A stretch of 64,000 bases of DNA from an uncultured Planctomycetota bacterium (GTDB lineage: Bacteria > Planctomycetota > Planctomycetia > Gemmatales > HRBIN36), in NCBI GenBank assembly GCA_937944855.1, contig CALFAY010000026.1:53407-117406 (forward strand), written 5' to 3'. Positions 28,050-36,613 of this stretch are shown here, piece by piece. The position numbers and the translations under genes were made by a program. Numbering within the stretch: position 1 is the first letter of the stretch; each line of letters begins with the position of its first letter. Under the pieces are notes generated by a model. It was not told the origin of the DNA and made no database searches. It worked only from the letters and a program-made list of their open reading frames with translations.

Positions 28050-28958
28050 ATGATGACCCGCTGGATTCCGCTGGCAGCGAGCGTAGCGTTGATAACGGCC
28101 ATGTCGGTCGGCTGTCGCTGCCACACCTGCAACCGCTGTCCGCCGTCGTGTCCTGCCACGGTCAATGCTCCGCCCGTCGTCGTACCGCGGGCGCAGTACT
28201 ATCAGCCCCAGGCTGCACCGTGTCCCGGCTGCGATCGGTCGCTTCCCGGTGCCGCTGTTCCGCCGTCGGCGTTGGGACAACCTCCCGCGCTGCCAGGCGT
28301 ATCCGCAGCGCCGCCGCCGGTCGTCGCCGAGCGGCCTCCCGCAGGAACCTGGCAACCGGCTCCGCCCTCGGCCACGGAGCGCCGTCCGTCTCCCGGCCCG
28401 GACGAATCTAACCGGGCCAAGCTCAATATTCCTGAACCGATGGATCGCCCACCTCCGCCGCCGGAGGATGTGGACGCGACTCGACCCCCTGCCCGGGACG
28501 ATCTTGCTGTCGAGATTCCGCAGTTCGAGCAGGTTTACGACCGGGTCGCCGCTGGATTGCAACCGTTTCCCGACGGCTTCCAGCTCCTGGCCGCAAAAGG
28601 TTATCGTTCCGTGCTGCACATTCGCCGGGAGTCCGAGGATGCTTCTGCTCTCAGGCCCTCGGTCGAATCCAAGGGCATGAAGTACCAGGACCTGGTGGTC
28701 TCGCCTGCGACCCTGAACCGGGAAACCGTGGACCGCTTCTCCCGGATGGTCGGGGATACCGCCTTGCAACCGATCTTCGTCTTCGACCGGAAGGGCCAAC
28801 TGGCCGGGGCACTGTGGTACCTGCATTTCCGGCTCAACGACGGCTTGCCGGAGCAGGAAGCCCGCCGCCGGGCCGTCCGACTGGGTCTGGACGAAGACCC
28901 CCGGGGCGAGAACGCGGAACTGTGGCTGGCGATCAACCGCATTCTCCGCGGTGCCTGA
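28050..28958 (+). CDS. Lipoprotein with degenerate phosphatase-like C-terminal domain
   Basis: This 302-residue protein has a signal with lipobox SVGC (residue about 21) followed by a Cys/Pro-rich segment (CRCHTCNRCPPSCP). A long Pro/Ala-rich linker runs to about residue 145. The C-terminal domain (about 155-302) resembles DUF442/dual-specificity phosphatase-like folds: DGFQLLAAKGYRSVLHIR, MKYQDLVVSPATL, then VDRFSRMVGDTALQPIFVFDRKGQLAGAL. The catalytic Cys-x5-Arg loop is replaced by DRKGQLAG, so phosphatase activity is unlikely. AGGAG lies upstream of the ATG at 28050. The stop lies 31 bases before the start of the next gene. Confidence 0.7.
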   Translation: MMTRWIPLAASVALITAMSVGCRCHTCNRCPPSCPATVNAPPVVVPRAQYYQPQAAPCPGCDRSLPGAAVPPSALGQPPALPGVSAAPPPVVAERPPAGTWQPAPPSATERRPSPGPDESNRAKLNIPEPMDRPPPPPEDVDATRPPARDDLAVEIPQFEQVYDRVAAGLQPFPDGFQLLAAKGYRSVLHIRRESEDASALRPSVESKGMKYQDLVVSPATLNRETVDRFSRMVGDTALQPIFVFDRKGQLAGALWYLHFRLNDGLPEQEARRRAVRLGLDEDPRGENAELWLAINRILRGA

Positions 28959-28989
28959 TGAATCCGGTGCGACGGCATACAATGCCCGC

Positions 28990-30171
28990 ATGAAACCGGA
29001 CGATCTTGGCGTCAGCAAACCCCTGGTGTTTCCGCTGTATCAGACGGCGGTCTTCACGCTTCCCGATCTGGATGCGCTCGACCGCATCTACGACGAGGGC
29101 GCGCCGGGCTACATCTACGGTCGAGACGCCCATCCCAACGCGGAAGTCTTGGCGGCCGAAATCGCCCGGCTGGAGTCGGCTCGCTGGGCGGTGGTGTGCG
29201 GCTCGGGCATGTCGGCCGTCACCGCTGCGGTGCTGGCCTGCGTTCAAAGCGGCGACCGTATCCTGGCCTCGAATCGCCTCTATGGCCGGACGTTGACGCT
29301 GTTGTTTCAGGAGCTGTCCCGCTTCGGCGTCGAGGCATCGCTGGTGGATGTTTGCGATCAGGACTCGGTAGCCCGCACGCTGGAACGACCGACCCGCCTC
29401 CTCATCGTCGAAACCCTCTCCAATCCCCTCCTCCGTGTGGCCGATGTTCCCGCATTGGCACAACTGTGTCACCGCCACGGGTGCCGTCTGCTGGTGGACA
29501 ACACCTTTGCCACGCCGGAGCTGTTCCGGCCCCTGGAGCACGGAGCCGATCTTGTGGTCGAAAGCCTGACCAAGCTGATGGCCGGCCATTCGGACGTGAC
29601 CTTGGGCGTCGTCTGCGGCAATGACGATCTCGAGCAGACGCTGCGGCAGACCGTGAGCATCTGGGGGCTGATGGGCGGACCGTTCGAGTGCTGGCTGGCA
29701 CAACGGGGCCTGGCGACGTTGTCGCTGCGGTGTCGCACCGCCTGTGCGAACGCCGCCGCCTTGGCTGACTGGCTCGCCGAACAGCCCGGCGTGCTCCGGG
29801 TCGTCTATCCCGGTCGGTCCGAGCATCCCGACCACGCCTTGACAAAGCGTCTGCTCCACGGCCAATTCGGCAACATGCTCTGCTTCGAGTTGGACGGCGG
29901 CCGCGAAGCGGTCAATCGCTTTCTCCGGCGGGCGGTGGGCATCCCCTTCAGTCCGTCGCTGGGCCACACCGGCACCACGGTCAGCCATCCGGCCACGACC
30001 TCGCATCGCTACGTCAGCCCGGCAGAACGCCGTCGCCAGGGCATCGGCGACGGGCTGCTTCGGCTGTCCGTAGGCTTTGAACCGCTGGAGCAGATCACGG
30101 CGGCTCTGAAAGTGGGGCTAGACCTGGAAACGTCTCGTACCACACCGCAGGAAGCGGAGCCGTCAGCGTGA
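28990..30171 (+). CDS. Cys/Met-metabolism PLP enzyme (cystathionine gamma-synthase/lyase family)
   Basis: This 393-residue enzyme has the family layout: PLVFPLYQTAVFTLPD, YIYGRDAHPNAEVLAAEIA, VVCGSGMSAVTAAVLA, and VDNTFATPELFRPLEHGADLV. The cofactor lysine is in ESLTKLMAGHSDVTLG, and the C-terminal region is GDGLLRLSVGFE. It is the second such enzyme in the window and is diverged from the one at 1-315. Whether it acts as gamma-synthase, gamma-lyase or a C-S lyase cannot be told. The ATG at 28990 is preferred because it removes a non-homologous leader. Its last 77 bases overlap the convergent pseudouridine synthase gene. Confidence 0.9.
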   Translation: MKPDDLGVSKPLVFPLYQTAVFTLPDLDALDRIYDEGAPGYIYGRDAHPNAEVLAAEIARLESARWAVVCGSGMSAVTAAVLACVQSGDRILASNRLYGRTLTLLFQELSRFGVEASLVDVCDQDSVARTLERPTRLLIVETLSNPLLRVADVPALAQLCHRHGCRLLVDNTFATPELFRPLEHGADLVVESLTKLMAGHSDVTLGVVCGNDDLEQTLRQTVSIWGLMGGPFECWLAQRGLATLSLRCRTACANAAALADWLAEQPGVLRVVYPGRSEHPDHALTKRLLHGQFGNMLCFELDGGREAVNRFLRRAVGIPFSPSLGHTGTTVSHPATTSHRYVSPAERRRQGIGDGLLRLSVGFEPLEQITAALKVGLDLETSRTTPQEAEPSA

Positions 30172-30880
30172 TCGGCTCATAACGGATTGGGTGCAGAAAG
30201 GTCAGGCTGCGGGCATGCAATGCGATGATGCGGTCGCGGGGCAGTTCCGCTGGCGGACCGAATGGCAAACGGGAACCGTACAACACGTCGCCGACCACCG
30301 GCCAGCCGCGTCGGGCCGCCTGGACGCGGATCTGGTGCATGCGGCCGGTGAGCGGTTCGATTTCCAGTAAGGACACGCTTTCCTCCCTGCAAGCCGCATC
30401 CGAAGCGAGAACTGTTTTCTCTTCGCCGGGCGAAATGGGCATTTCCTGCAACTTGCGGTAACGCAGCAACGCTTCCTTGGCTCCCGGCGTTCCCTCGCTG
30501 ACGCAGAGGGTCCGTGCCTCCTCCGGGACCTTCAGCAGCCAATCCCGCCATTCCCCCTGCTCGGGTTGAACGCGGCCCTCGACGACGGCCCAGTAGATTT
30601 TGCGTACTTGCCGATTCTGGAACTGCTCCGCCAGGCGAGCAGCCGCCTTGGAATTGCGGGCAAACACAACCACGCCTGAAACCGGGCGGTCGAGGCGGTG
30701 AGGAATGCCCAGATAGACATTGCCCGGTTTGTGGTAGCGTTCCTTGATGTAGGCCTTGACGGCCGCCTCCAGGGTGGGCACCCCCAGAGGAACGCCCTGG
30801 GTCAGCAGGCCGGGCGGTTTGACGACGGCCAGGCAATGGTTGTCTTCGTACAGGATGGACAGATCGTCGCGGCTGGTCAC
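30095..30880 (-). CDS. RluA-family RNA pseudouridine synthase
   Basis: This 261-residue enzyme has the RluA core: ILYEDNHCLAVVKPPGLLTQ, the catalytic motif GIPHRLDRPVSGVVVFAR (Asp in HRLDR), and LLEIEPLTGRMHQIRVQAA. No S4 domain is present. It isomerises specific uridines in rRNA or tRNA; the target cannot be inferred. The start is a GTG at 30880 with a weak ribosome site. The 3-prime end overlaps the plus-strand PLP gene by 77 bases. Confidence 0.93.
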   Translation of the reverse strand: MTSRDDLSILYEDNHCLAVVKPPGLLTQGVPLGVPTLEAAVKAYIKERYHKPGNVYLGIPHRLDRPVSGVVVFARNSKAAARLAEQFQNRQVRKIYWAVVEGRVQPEQGEWRDWLLKVPEEARTLCVSEGTPGAKEALLRYRKLQEMPISPGEEKTVLASDAACREESVSLLEIEPLTGRMHQIRVQAARRGWPVVGDVLYGSRLPFGPPAELPRDRIIALHARSLTFLHPIRYEPITLTAPLPAVWYETFPGLAPLSEPP

Positions 30881-30990
30881 GCGGTTCTTCGGGCCGATGG
30901 CACTTTGCTCTTGCGAAACCTCTTAAGATTATGAGATACGAACCCAGCGGGTTTCTGCTGCCGAATGTCTGAGGAGGACCACAAAACCTT

Positions 30991-31350
30991 ATGTCCAATG
31001 TTTATCCGTGGCTCACGACGGCCCTTCTGCTGACCATCTCCAACATTTTCATGACCTTCGCCTGGTACGGGCATCTGCGTTTCAAGACGGCGGCCTTATG
31101 GATCACGGTCCTGGCCAGTTGGGGTATCGCCCTGCTGGAGTACTGTTTCCAGGTACCGGCCAATCGTATCGGCCACGCCGCGGGAATGACCGGCGCACAG
31201 CTGAAGATCATGCAGGAAGTCATCACCCTCGCGGTGTTCGCCGTCTTTTCCATCTTTTACCTGAAGGAAGACTTCAAGTGGAACTACGCAGTTGGCTTTC
31301 TGCTCATGCTGGCGGCGGTGTTCTTCGTCTTCAAGCGCTGGGATGCCTGA
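30991..31350 (+). CDS. DUF486/DMT-type small membrane protein
   Basis: This 119-residue protein has four transmembrane helices and the DUF486 signature motifs TISNIFMTFAWYGHL, then ALLEYCFQVPANRIG and LKIMQEVITLAVF. The final helix is YAVGFLLMLAAVFFVFKRW. The family belongs to the drug/metabolite transporter superfamily, and its substrate is unknown. GAGGAGG lies about 14 bases before the ATG. It converges with the sulfate-binding-protein gene. Confidence 0.93.
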   Translation: MSNVYPWLTTALLLTISNIFMTFAWYGHLRFKTAALWITVLASWGIALLEYCFQVPANRIGHAAGMTGAQLKIMQEVITLAVFAVFSIFYLKEDFKWNYAVGFLLMLAAVFFVFKRWDA

Positions 31351-31362
31351 GCCGGTCGGCCT

Positions 31363-32382
31363 TCACCTGCTCGGAGCATAAATTTGGTCGAACTCGCCGC
31401 CCTCAGCGAAAAACTTCTGATGGGCGTCGTCCCAGTTCCGAGCCACGGCCGTGATGTCGAACAGAGGAATCGTCGGGAACTGGTGCGCGAAGCGCTTGTG
31501 GACCTCCGGGTGGATCGGTCGGAAAAAGTGCTGGGCGATGATCGTCTGGGCTGGCTCGGTGTAGAGAAACCGGAGATACTCCTCGGCGGCGGCGCGGGTT
31601 CCCCGGCGGTCCACGTTGGCATCAACGACGGCAACGTGCGGCTCGGCCCGCATGCTCACCGAAGGATAAACGATCTCGACACTGCCGCGCGATTCGCGGA
31701 CCTCCAGATAGGCTTCGTTTTCCCAGCTGATCTGCACGTCGCCGATGCCCTTGTGCAGAAACGTCGTGGTCGAACCCCTCGCCCCGGAGTCGAGCACGGG
31801 AACCCGGCGGAACAGTTCGGTGACGAATCGGCGGGCATCCGCTTCCGTTCCCCCCCGATGGAGAACCGCTCCCCAGGCGGCCAGGAAACTGAGCTTGCCG
31901 TTGCCCGAAGTCTTGGGATTGGGAGTAATGATCGTGACCTCCTTCGTCACCAGGTCTGCCCAGTCGCGGATGCCCTTGGGATTCCCCTGGCGGACCACGA
32001 ACACCACGGTGGAATAGTAAGGCAGGGAGCGATTCGGAAGTCGTTCCTCCCAGCCCTCGGCGATCAGACCGCGGCGGCGAATGGCATCCGTGTCCGGCCA
32101 GAGGGCCAGGGAAACGACATCGGCTTCCAGACCGTCCATGACCGACCTCGCCTGGCTGCTCGATCCGCCATGCGACTGGCGAATCACCAGCGGCACGCCA
32201 TGCCTCTCCGTGTAGTGCCGGACGAAGTGCTCATTGATGTCCCGCCACAGCTCCCGGGTAGGATCGTACGAGACATTGAGCAGTTCCAGGTCGGCTCCCG
32301 GTCCCATGACGTGGGAAGCGATCACGACCCAGACCGTGACGAACGCTGCCAGCGATCCGACTACCAGAAAGACCGGCCGCAT
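31363..32382 (-). CDS. Sulfate/thiosulfate ABC transporter substrate-binding protein (orphan)
   Basis: This 339-residue protein has an N-terminal signal/anchor (VFLVVGSLAAFVTVWVVIA). It carries family motifs of Sbp/CysP: LLNVSYDPTRELW, QSHGGSSSQARSVMDGLEADVV, and IITPNPKTSGNGKLSFLAAW. The mature body ends DDAHQKFFAEGGEFDQIY. It would capture sulfate or thiosulfate outside the inner membrane. No CysT/CysW/CysA genes lie beside it. The ATG at 32382 gives a sensible signal peptide; a GTG at 32424 would add 14 residues. Confidence 0.93.
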   Translation of the reverse strand: MRPVFLVVGSLAAFVTVWVVIASHVMGPGADLELLNVSYDPTRELWRDINEHFVRHYTERHGVPLVIRQSHGGSSSQARSVMDGLEADVVSLALWPDTDAIRRRGLIAEGWEERLPNRSLPYYSTVVFVVRQGNPKGIRDWADLVTKEVTIITPNPKTSGNGKLSFLAAWGAVLHRGGTEADARRFVTELFRRVPVLDSGARGSTTTFLHKGIGDVQISWENEAYLEVRESRGSVEIVYPSVSMRAEPHVAVVDANVDRRGTRAAAEEYLRFLYTEPAQTIIAQHFFRPIHPEVHKRFAHQFPTIPLFDITAVARNWDDAHQKFFAEGGEFDQIYAPSR

Positions 32383-32717
32383 CAGGTCAGCCCTTTTCTC
32401 ATTTGCCGCAGGTTCCGTTAGCACAAATCCAGGTCAGCGTTCAAGCTCAGAACAATCATCACTATGCCGATCATCTTAGTAATTATCGTCTGCTTCGGCT
32501 GGCTTGCCCTGCTGGCGTGAAGGCAAGGTGTCCAGCAAAGCGAAGTATCCCCGGGGTGCCTGGCGACAACTCCGCAACAGCCGCTACCAGTGGATCAATC
32601 GGCAGAAACCTTCAAGTCTGCTCACATTCTCGCCGATTCACCGTAAGGACGTGAACCTCGGGCCAAAGGGGTGCCGCGCTTTGCCAGCGCTCGCCGGGAC
32701 ATGGGGGAGGTAGCGGA
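32383..32717. other. Divergent intergenic region
   Basis: These 335 bases separate the divergent sulfate-binding-protein and small lipoprotein genes and presumably hold both promoters. No convincing promoter match, RNA or gene is seen. Confidence 0.5.
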
Positions 32718-33296
32718 ATGGCCAGTTGGTGGAAACGGTGCCTGATCGTGATGATGATGGGGGTGTGGGTGGGCGTCGTCGGCTGCGGCCATTTCCCGTT
32801 GGTGATCGGCAGCGCTCCGGTTCCGATTCCCGTGCCTCCGTGGGTTTCCGAACGGATGGAGGAGAAATACGCCCATCGGCTCAAGGAACGCACGCCGATC
32901 ATGCCGCCGATCCTCCCCGGTACGCAGCCGCCCACCTGCGAAGATCCCCCCTCCGAGGAAGAGATCCTTCGGGCCATCTCCCGGCCCGTTCGCGGAGTGC
33001 CTTACATCTACCAGGAGTTCCGCGACAACTACACCTTCGTCGTGGAAAAGATCGTCGATCAGATCGATCCGCCGACCTACATTCCGCTGGTCGGACCGGC
33101 TCAGGTGCATCACTGCCATTACAAATGCACGGTCTTCTATACCCAGCGGATCCGCTGCGATTATCCGTTCCCGTTCACCGTCGTGAACGAACGCCGCGAG
33201 GAAGTGTACATCGACAAGGACCATGTGCATCTGGTGGCGGGACCGGATGAAAAGTCGCTCAAGTCGATCTCGCAGGATTTCTTCGGCCGGTGGTGA
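32718..33296 (+). CDS. Conserved-looking planctomycete lipoprotein
   Basis: This 192-residue protein has a lipoprotein signal (MMMGVWVGVVGCGHF, lipobox VVGC). A Pro-rich segment follows, then a compact domain with PYIYQEFRDNYTFVVEKIVD, three cysteines and HHCHYKCTVFYTQRIRC. A DFFGRW ends the chain. The domain is not recognised. The His/Cys cluster (HHCHYKC) could bind a metal, but this is a guess. GGGAGG precedes the ATG. A BON-domain exported protein follows 69 bases downstream on the same strand. Confidence 0.7.
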   Translation: MASWWKRCLIVMMMGVWVGVVGCGHFPLVIGSAPVPIPVPPWVSERMEEKYAHRLKERTPIMPPILPGTQPPTCEDPPSEEEILRAISRPVRGVPYIYQEFRDNYTFVVEKIVDQIDPPTYIPLVGPAQVHHCHYKCTVFYTQRIRCDYPFPFTVVNERREEVYIDKDHVHLVAGPDEKSLKSISQDFFGRW

Positions 33297-33365
33297 TCCT
33301 GCGGCGAACCCGGTGAATGAACGGGGGACGGAAAGATGCCTGGCCCTGGGATGAGGGGAAGTTCC

Positions 33366-34610
33366 ATGCGAAGCCGGTTCATACGTGGCAGTGCGGCCTT
33401 CGTTCTGGCAGGACTGACGACCTGGCAGGCGGCTTGGGGCCAGGAGTTCGGGTTCGTCCCTGCGGTCCCTCCGGCAGCGGCCCCGGCAGCCGGAATCAGC
33501 GACCAGTTTCAGGCCCTTTCGCTGCTCATCGAAATGGAGCTGCTGGCCGATTCCGCGACGTTTCCTTACCACCTCGAGGCCGTGCCCGCCGAGCAGGGCG
33601 TGGAACTCCGCGGCTACCTGCCCAGCGCCCTGATTCGCGATCGGGCCTTGGCAGCGGCCCGGCGGGTCTGTCCGGTGCCGGTGCTGGATGGCCTGGTCCT
33701 GCAACGCAACATGGCTTTGCCCCTGCCGACCCGCTTGCCTAAAGATGTCGAGACCCAGGTGCGGCAGAAACTGGCGGAAGTCTGCCCCGAAGCGGTCGTG
33801 GACGTGAAGGTGAACGAATCCGGGACGGTCCAGCTGACGGGCGTGGCGCCGACCTTGCAGCACAAGGCGAAGTGCAGCCGGGCGCTGCGCAAGGTGCCGG
33901 GCGTGACCGCCGTCCGCAATTATCTGGAAATCGGCCAGGGAATCGCTGTTCATCGGAGCAGTCAGGCCGTTCCCTCGGAATTGCCTCGACCGTTTCCTTC
34001 CGCGGGAGAACCGGCGGTCGCCCAAGCCAACGGCACTGTCCGTCCGGTGACAGTGACCTCGACCGCTCGCCCCGCGACCACGCAGGTCCGCGGTGAGAGG
34101 CCCGTGATGCCGGTCGAGCCTGTGCCCCCGGCAGAACGGCCTGCACCGTTGCCGCCGCTGTCGGAGCCGCCGCGCCGCTCCACCTTGATGCCGCCGCCCC
34201 CGGTGACGCCCGCCCCGGGAACCCTCGCTTCCGAAATCGCGGAGCGGACCCGCAGCACTCCTGAAATCCAGCAGGTCGCTGCGACTGAAACCGTCCACGG
34301 CGGCGCTGCCAAGGCTTCGGACCGACCCGCGGCCGCCCCGACGAAGCCGACTTCGCTCCCCGGCAGCATGCCGTTCGGCGTCGCTCCCATTCCGGACGCC
34401 CGCAGCCAGTCGGTGATGAAGACGAAGATCCATCACGTCGTCGGGCCGCAGCTTCGCACGGTGGACCTGCTGTTCGACGGCCGCGGGGGCGTGACCTTGA
34501 TCTTGTACATCGACAAGGACGCCAACATCGACCACGCCATCAACCGCATCATCCAGGTACCGGAACTGAGCGGCTACGAACTGCGCATGGACTTCAAAAT
34601 GGTCCAGTAA
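33366..34610 (+). CDS. Exported BON-domain protein
   Basis: This 414-residue protein has a signal peptide (IRGSAAFVLAGLTTWQAAWG). Two tandem alpha/beta BON-type units follow: ALSLLIEMELLADS to AARRVCPVPV, then KDVETQVRQKLAEVCPEAVVDVKVNESGTVQLTG to KVPGVTAVRN. A Pro-rich linker (about 200-320) leads to a C-terminal beta-rich domain (DLLFDGRGGVTLILYIDKDANID). BON domains bind membranes or glycans in the periplasm. AGGGGAA precedes the ATG at 33366; an upstream ATG at 33336 is possible. A strong terminator follows the gene. Confidence 0.75.
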   Translation: MRSRFIRGSAAFVLAGLTTWQAAWGQEFGFVPAVPPAAAPAAGISDQFQALSLLIEMELLADSATFPYHLEAVPAEQGVELRGYLPSALIRDRALAAARRVCPVPVLDGLVLQRNMALPLPTRLPKDVETQVRQKLAEVCPEAVVDVKVNESGTVQLTGVAPTLQHKAKCSRALRKVPGVTAVRNYLEIGQGIAVHRSSQAVPSELPRPFPSAGEPAVAQANGTVRPVTVTSTARPATTQVRGERPVMPVEPVPPAERPAPLPPLSEPPRRSTLMPPPPVTPAPGTLASEIAERTRSTPEIQQVAATETVHGGAAKASDRPAAAPTKPTSLPGSMPFGVAPIPDARSQSVMKTKIHHVVGPQLRTVDLLFDGRGGVTLILYIDKDANIDHAINRIIQVPELSGYELRMDFKMVQ

Positions 34611-34649
34611 TTCCCGAAAGGCAACCCAAGCGGCTGAGGGAAACAGAAA

Positions 34650-34688
34650 ACCGCCGCGACCAGTTCAGATCGCGGCGGTGTTTTTTTT
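34650..34688 (+). terminator. Rho-independent terminator
   Basis: ACCGCCGCGA (34650-34659) pairs with TCGCGGCGGT (34670-34679) across a 10-base loop, followed by G and eight T residues (34681-34688). The A-run before the stem would work in the other direction only weakly. It ends the BON-protein transcript. Confidence 0.9.
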
Positions 34689-34703
34689 GGTGGACCGGAC
34701 GGA

Positions 34704-34790
34704 ATGCGGGCTTATCCTCGCCTGATCTGGAGTTTGTGGTTGCTGGTCGTGCTCCTGGGGTTCCTCCTGTTGCTGCACGGCACGCAGTGA
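34704..34790 (+). CDS. Possible 28-residue single-pass membrane peptide
   Basis: Right after the terminator an ATG at 34704 opens 28 codons ending in TGA. The peptide has a basic start (MRAYPRLIW) and one hydrophobic helix (SLWLLVVLLGFLLLLHG). GGACGG lies directly upstream. It resembles the many tiny membrane peptides of bacteria but could be chance, and no homologue can be checked. Confidence 0.3.
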   Translation: MRAYPRLIWSLWLLVVLLGFLLLLHGTQ

Positions 34791-34816
34791 CGTCTCTCTG
34801 TCACAGAACCGCGCTT

Positions 34817-35884
34817 TTACCCGCGAGCGTTGAGCTTCACAGAAGGATCATCGGCAACGTTGATCCAGATGTGGACGTGCGGATAACCGCGGAAGTACCA
34901 GACGAAGGCCGGACCTTCCAGCCGCCAGTTGTCCCATTCCTCGTCCTCTCCCAGATCGCCTTCCCTGTAGAAGGTCAGGTGGCACTTGTCGAGTCCGCCC
35001 TGCCGCTTCAGGCACTCCATGACCTCTTCCTGGTCCTCCTTGCGGTACGGCTCGATGAGGCTGTGGAGCACCTTCTGCAAGACCTCCTTCTGATCGCTGG
35101 TCAACTCGCTGACCGGGATGCCGGTGCGCTTGCTGGCGTCCGCTCCGTGGAAGCCGACGGCCGATTCGTCCGGCGTGTTCTCGACCAGGGCCAGCTTCCG
35201 CTGCTTGCCATCCATCATCTGGTAGATCTTGTTGGCCAGCACGGCCTGATGCCAGAAGATGTTGCCCGGATGGCCCGGCTTCTCGTTGAAGCCGCTGGCG
35301 GCGTGGCCGTGGAAGATCGGGCCGCCGAAGGCGACGTGGTTCTCGCTGTTGCCGTCGGCCCGGATCGTCATGTGCCGGCCGGTCATCACAAACTCGAATT
35401 TGTCTTCGCCCGGTTTGCCGAACAGGGCGATGCTCTGGCTCTCGCCCCAGGGCTTGCCGCCGGAGTCGTCCCGCAACTGCTTGTCGAAGCGGCTGACCCA
35501 CTCCGGATTGAACAGGCCGGTGAACACTTCCCGAATCAGGCCCTTCTGCCGCGGCGTGAAAAAGTCGCTGGCGATGGTCTGTTTGGTGATCTGCCAGTTG
35601 TTGGAAACGTGGGTGCGGAGCAACCCGCGTTCTTTGTCCATGTGGTCCCACGGGAAGCAGATGACCTTGCGCTGCTCCTCGGTGAGGCTGTCATAGAGAG
35701 CCTTGACCGCGGTTTCGGCGGGGCAGCTCGGCGTCGGAGCCGCCGTGGCACGCGGCACCGCGTAGAGCGGAAGGCCGGTGCCGACCGCGGCGGTCGCGGC
35801 GGTGATGCTCACGGTTCGCAGAAAGTCGCGGCGATCCAGGTCCTCGCAATCGGGACAACGCGGGGGCGCCTTCCTGGGGTTCAT
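34817..35884 (-). CDS. DUF3500 family protein with Tat signal
   Basis: This 355-residue protein starts with a Tat-type signal (DRRDFLRTVSITAATAAVG) preceded by a CPDC motif. The mature part matches the DUF3500 pattern: SLTEEQRKVICFPWD, then FGKPGEDKFEFVMTGRHMTIR, GPIFHGHAASGFNEKPGHPG and a C-terminal GPAFVWYFRGYPHVHIWINV. The His/Asp-rich motifs look like a metal site. The function is unknown, and the export as a folded protein fits a cofactor or metal. GAGGAG lies upstream of the ATG. Confidence 0.9.
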   Translation of the reverse strand: MNPRKAPPRCPDCEDLDRRDFLRTVSITAATAAVGTGLPLYAVPRATAAPTPSCPAETAVKALYDSLTEEQRKVICFPWDHMDKERGLLRTHVSNNWQITKQTIASDFFTPRQKGLIREVFTGLFNPEWVSRFDKQLRDDSGGKPWGESQSIALFGKPGEDKFEFVMTGRHMTIRADGNSENHVAFGGPIFHGHAASGFNEKPGHPGNIFWHQAVLANKIYQMMDGKQRKLALVENTPDESAVGFHGADASKRTGIPVSELTSDQKEVLQKVLHSLIEPYRKEDQEEVMECLKRQGGLDKCHLTFYREGDLGEDEEWDNWRLEGPAFVWYFRGYPHVHIWINVADDPSVKLNARG

Positions 35885-36039
35885 GGCTGTCTCCTCGAAA
35901 GATCCTTGGGGGGAACCATCGGGCTATCCGTCACTTTAACATAACCGACCTGCTTACTCCACAAGATTGCCGTGGCCAGGAACTCCAGGATCAAGTCTCT
36001 CGACGCAAGCACGGCCCTTGCTCAAAGGCCGACGACGGT

Positions 36040-36600
36040 TCACCGTCGCAGGCTCACCTCGCCGCCTTGCGAGTCCACCACGACGAAGCGGGCGATCCGC
36101 CACTGGCCGTCCGCGTCCTTCAGGAAGGTAAACTCGATCCGCCCGAACCAGCCCTCGACGTTGTATCCGCCGTACTGCCCGGAAGCACTCACGTTGCCGT
36201 CCACGACCAGGCTCTTGCCGGCCACCGACCGAGTATCCAACTGCCAGAAGGAAGTTCGCCGACTGGCCTGCGGATCGAGGTAGCGCCGGGCTTGATCCAT
36301 CAGGTTTTGCTTCGAGGTGAACATCGGCGTGTAGAAGCGGGAGGAAATGAGCGATTCGATCTTGGCGAAATCAGCGTGGTTGACGGCCTCGGCCAACTCC
36401 TGCACCTTGCGTTCCACCTGCTCCCGGTCGGTTTCGACGAGGTAGTCCACGAGCCAGACCAGCCCGGCCAGCACGAGCACGCCCGGGACGGCGAGCAGGT
36501 AGATGACCCGTTGTGTGGAGAAGAAAGCGACGGCGGCAACGATGCCGGCGCCAAGCAGCAAAAGATAAATCCAGGTGGGGTCTTCGGTCAGGATCGTCAT
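36040..36600 (-). CDS. Membrane-anchored protein of unknown function
   Basis: This 186-residue protein has two N-terminal transmembrane helices (YLLLLGAGIVAAVAFF, then VIYLLAVPGVLVLAGLVWL). A soluble domain follows with LAEAVNHADFAKIESLIS and IEFTFLKDADGQWRIARFVV, reminiscent of NTF2/SnoaL-like folds. The ATG at 36600 is the natural start. Its start is close to the end of the next upstream minus-strand gene (13 bases), so the two small membrane proteins probably form an operon. Confidence 0.65.
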   Translation of the reverse strand: MTILTEDPTWIYLLLLGAGIVAAVAFFSTQRVIYLLAVPGVLVLAGLVWLVDYLVETDREQVERKVQELAEAVNHADFAKIESLISSRFYTPMFTSKQNLMDQARRYLDPQASRRTSFWQLDTRSVAGKSLVVDGNVSASGQYGGYNVEGWFGRIEFTFLKDADGQWRIARFVVVDSQGGEVSLRR

Positions 36601-36613
36601 GCGTTCGGTCGAG

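Noticed and set aside
27804..29018. 404-codon minus-strand frame over the lipoprotein gene
   Set aside because: Arg-rich shadow; the opposite strand has a ribosome site, a lipobox and a domain.
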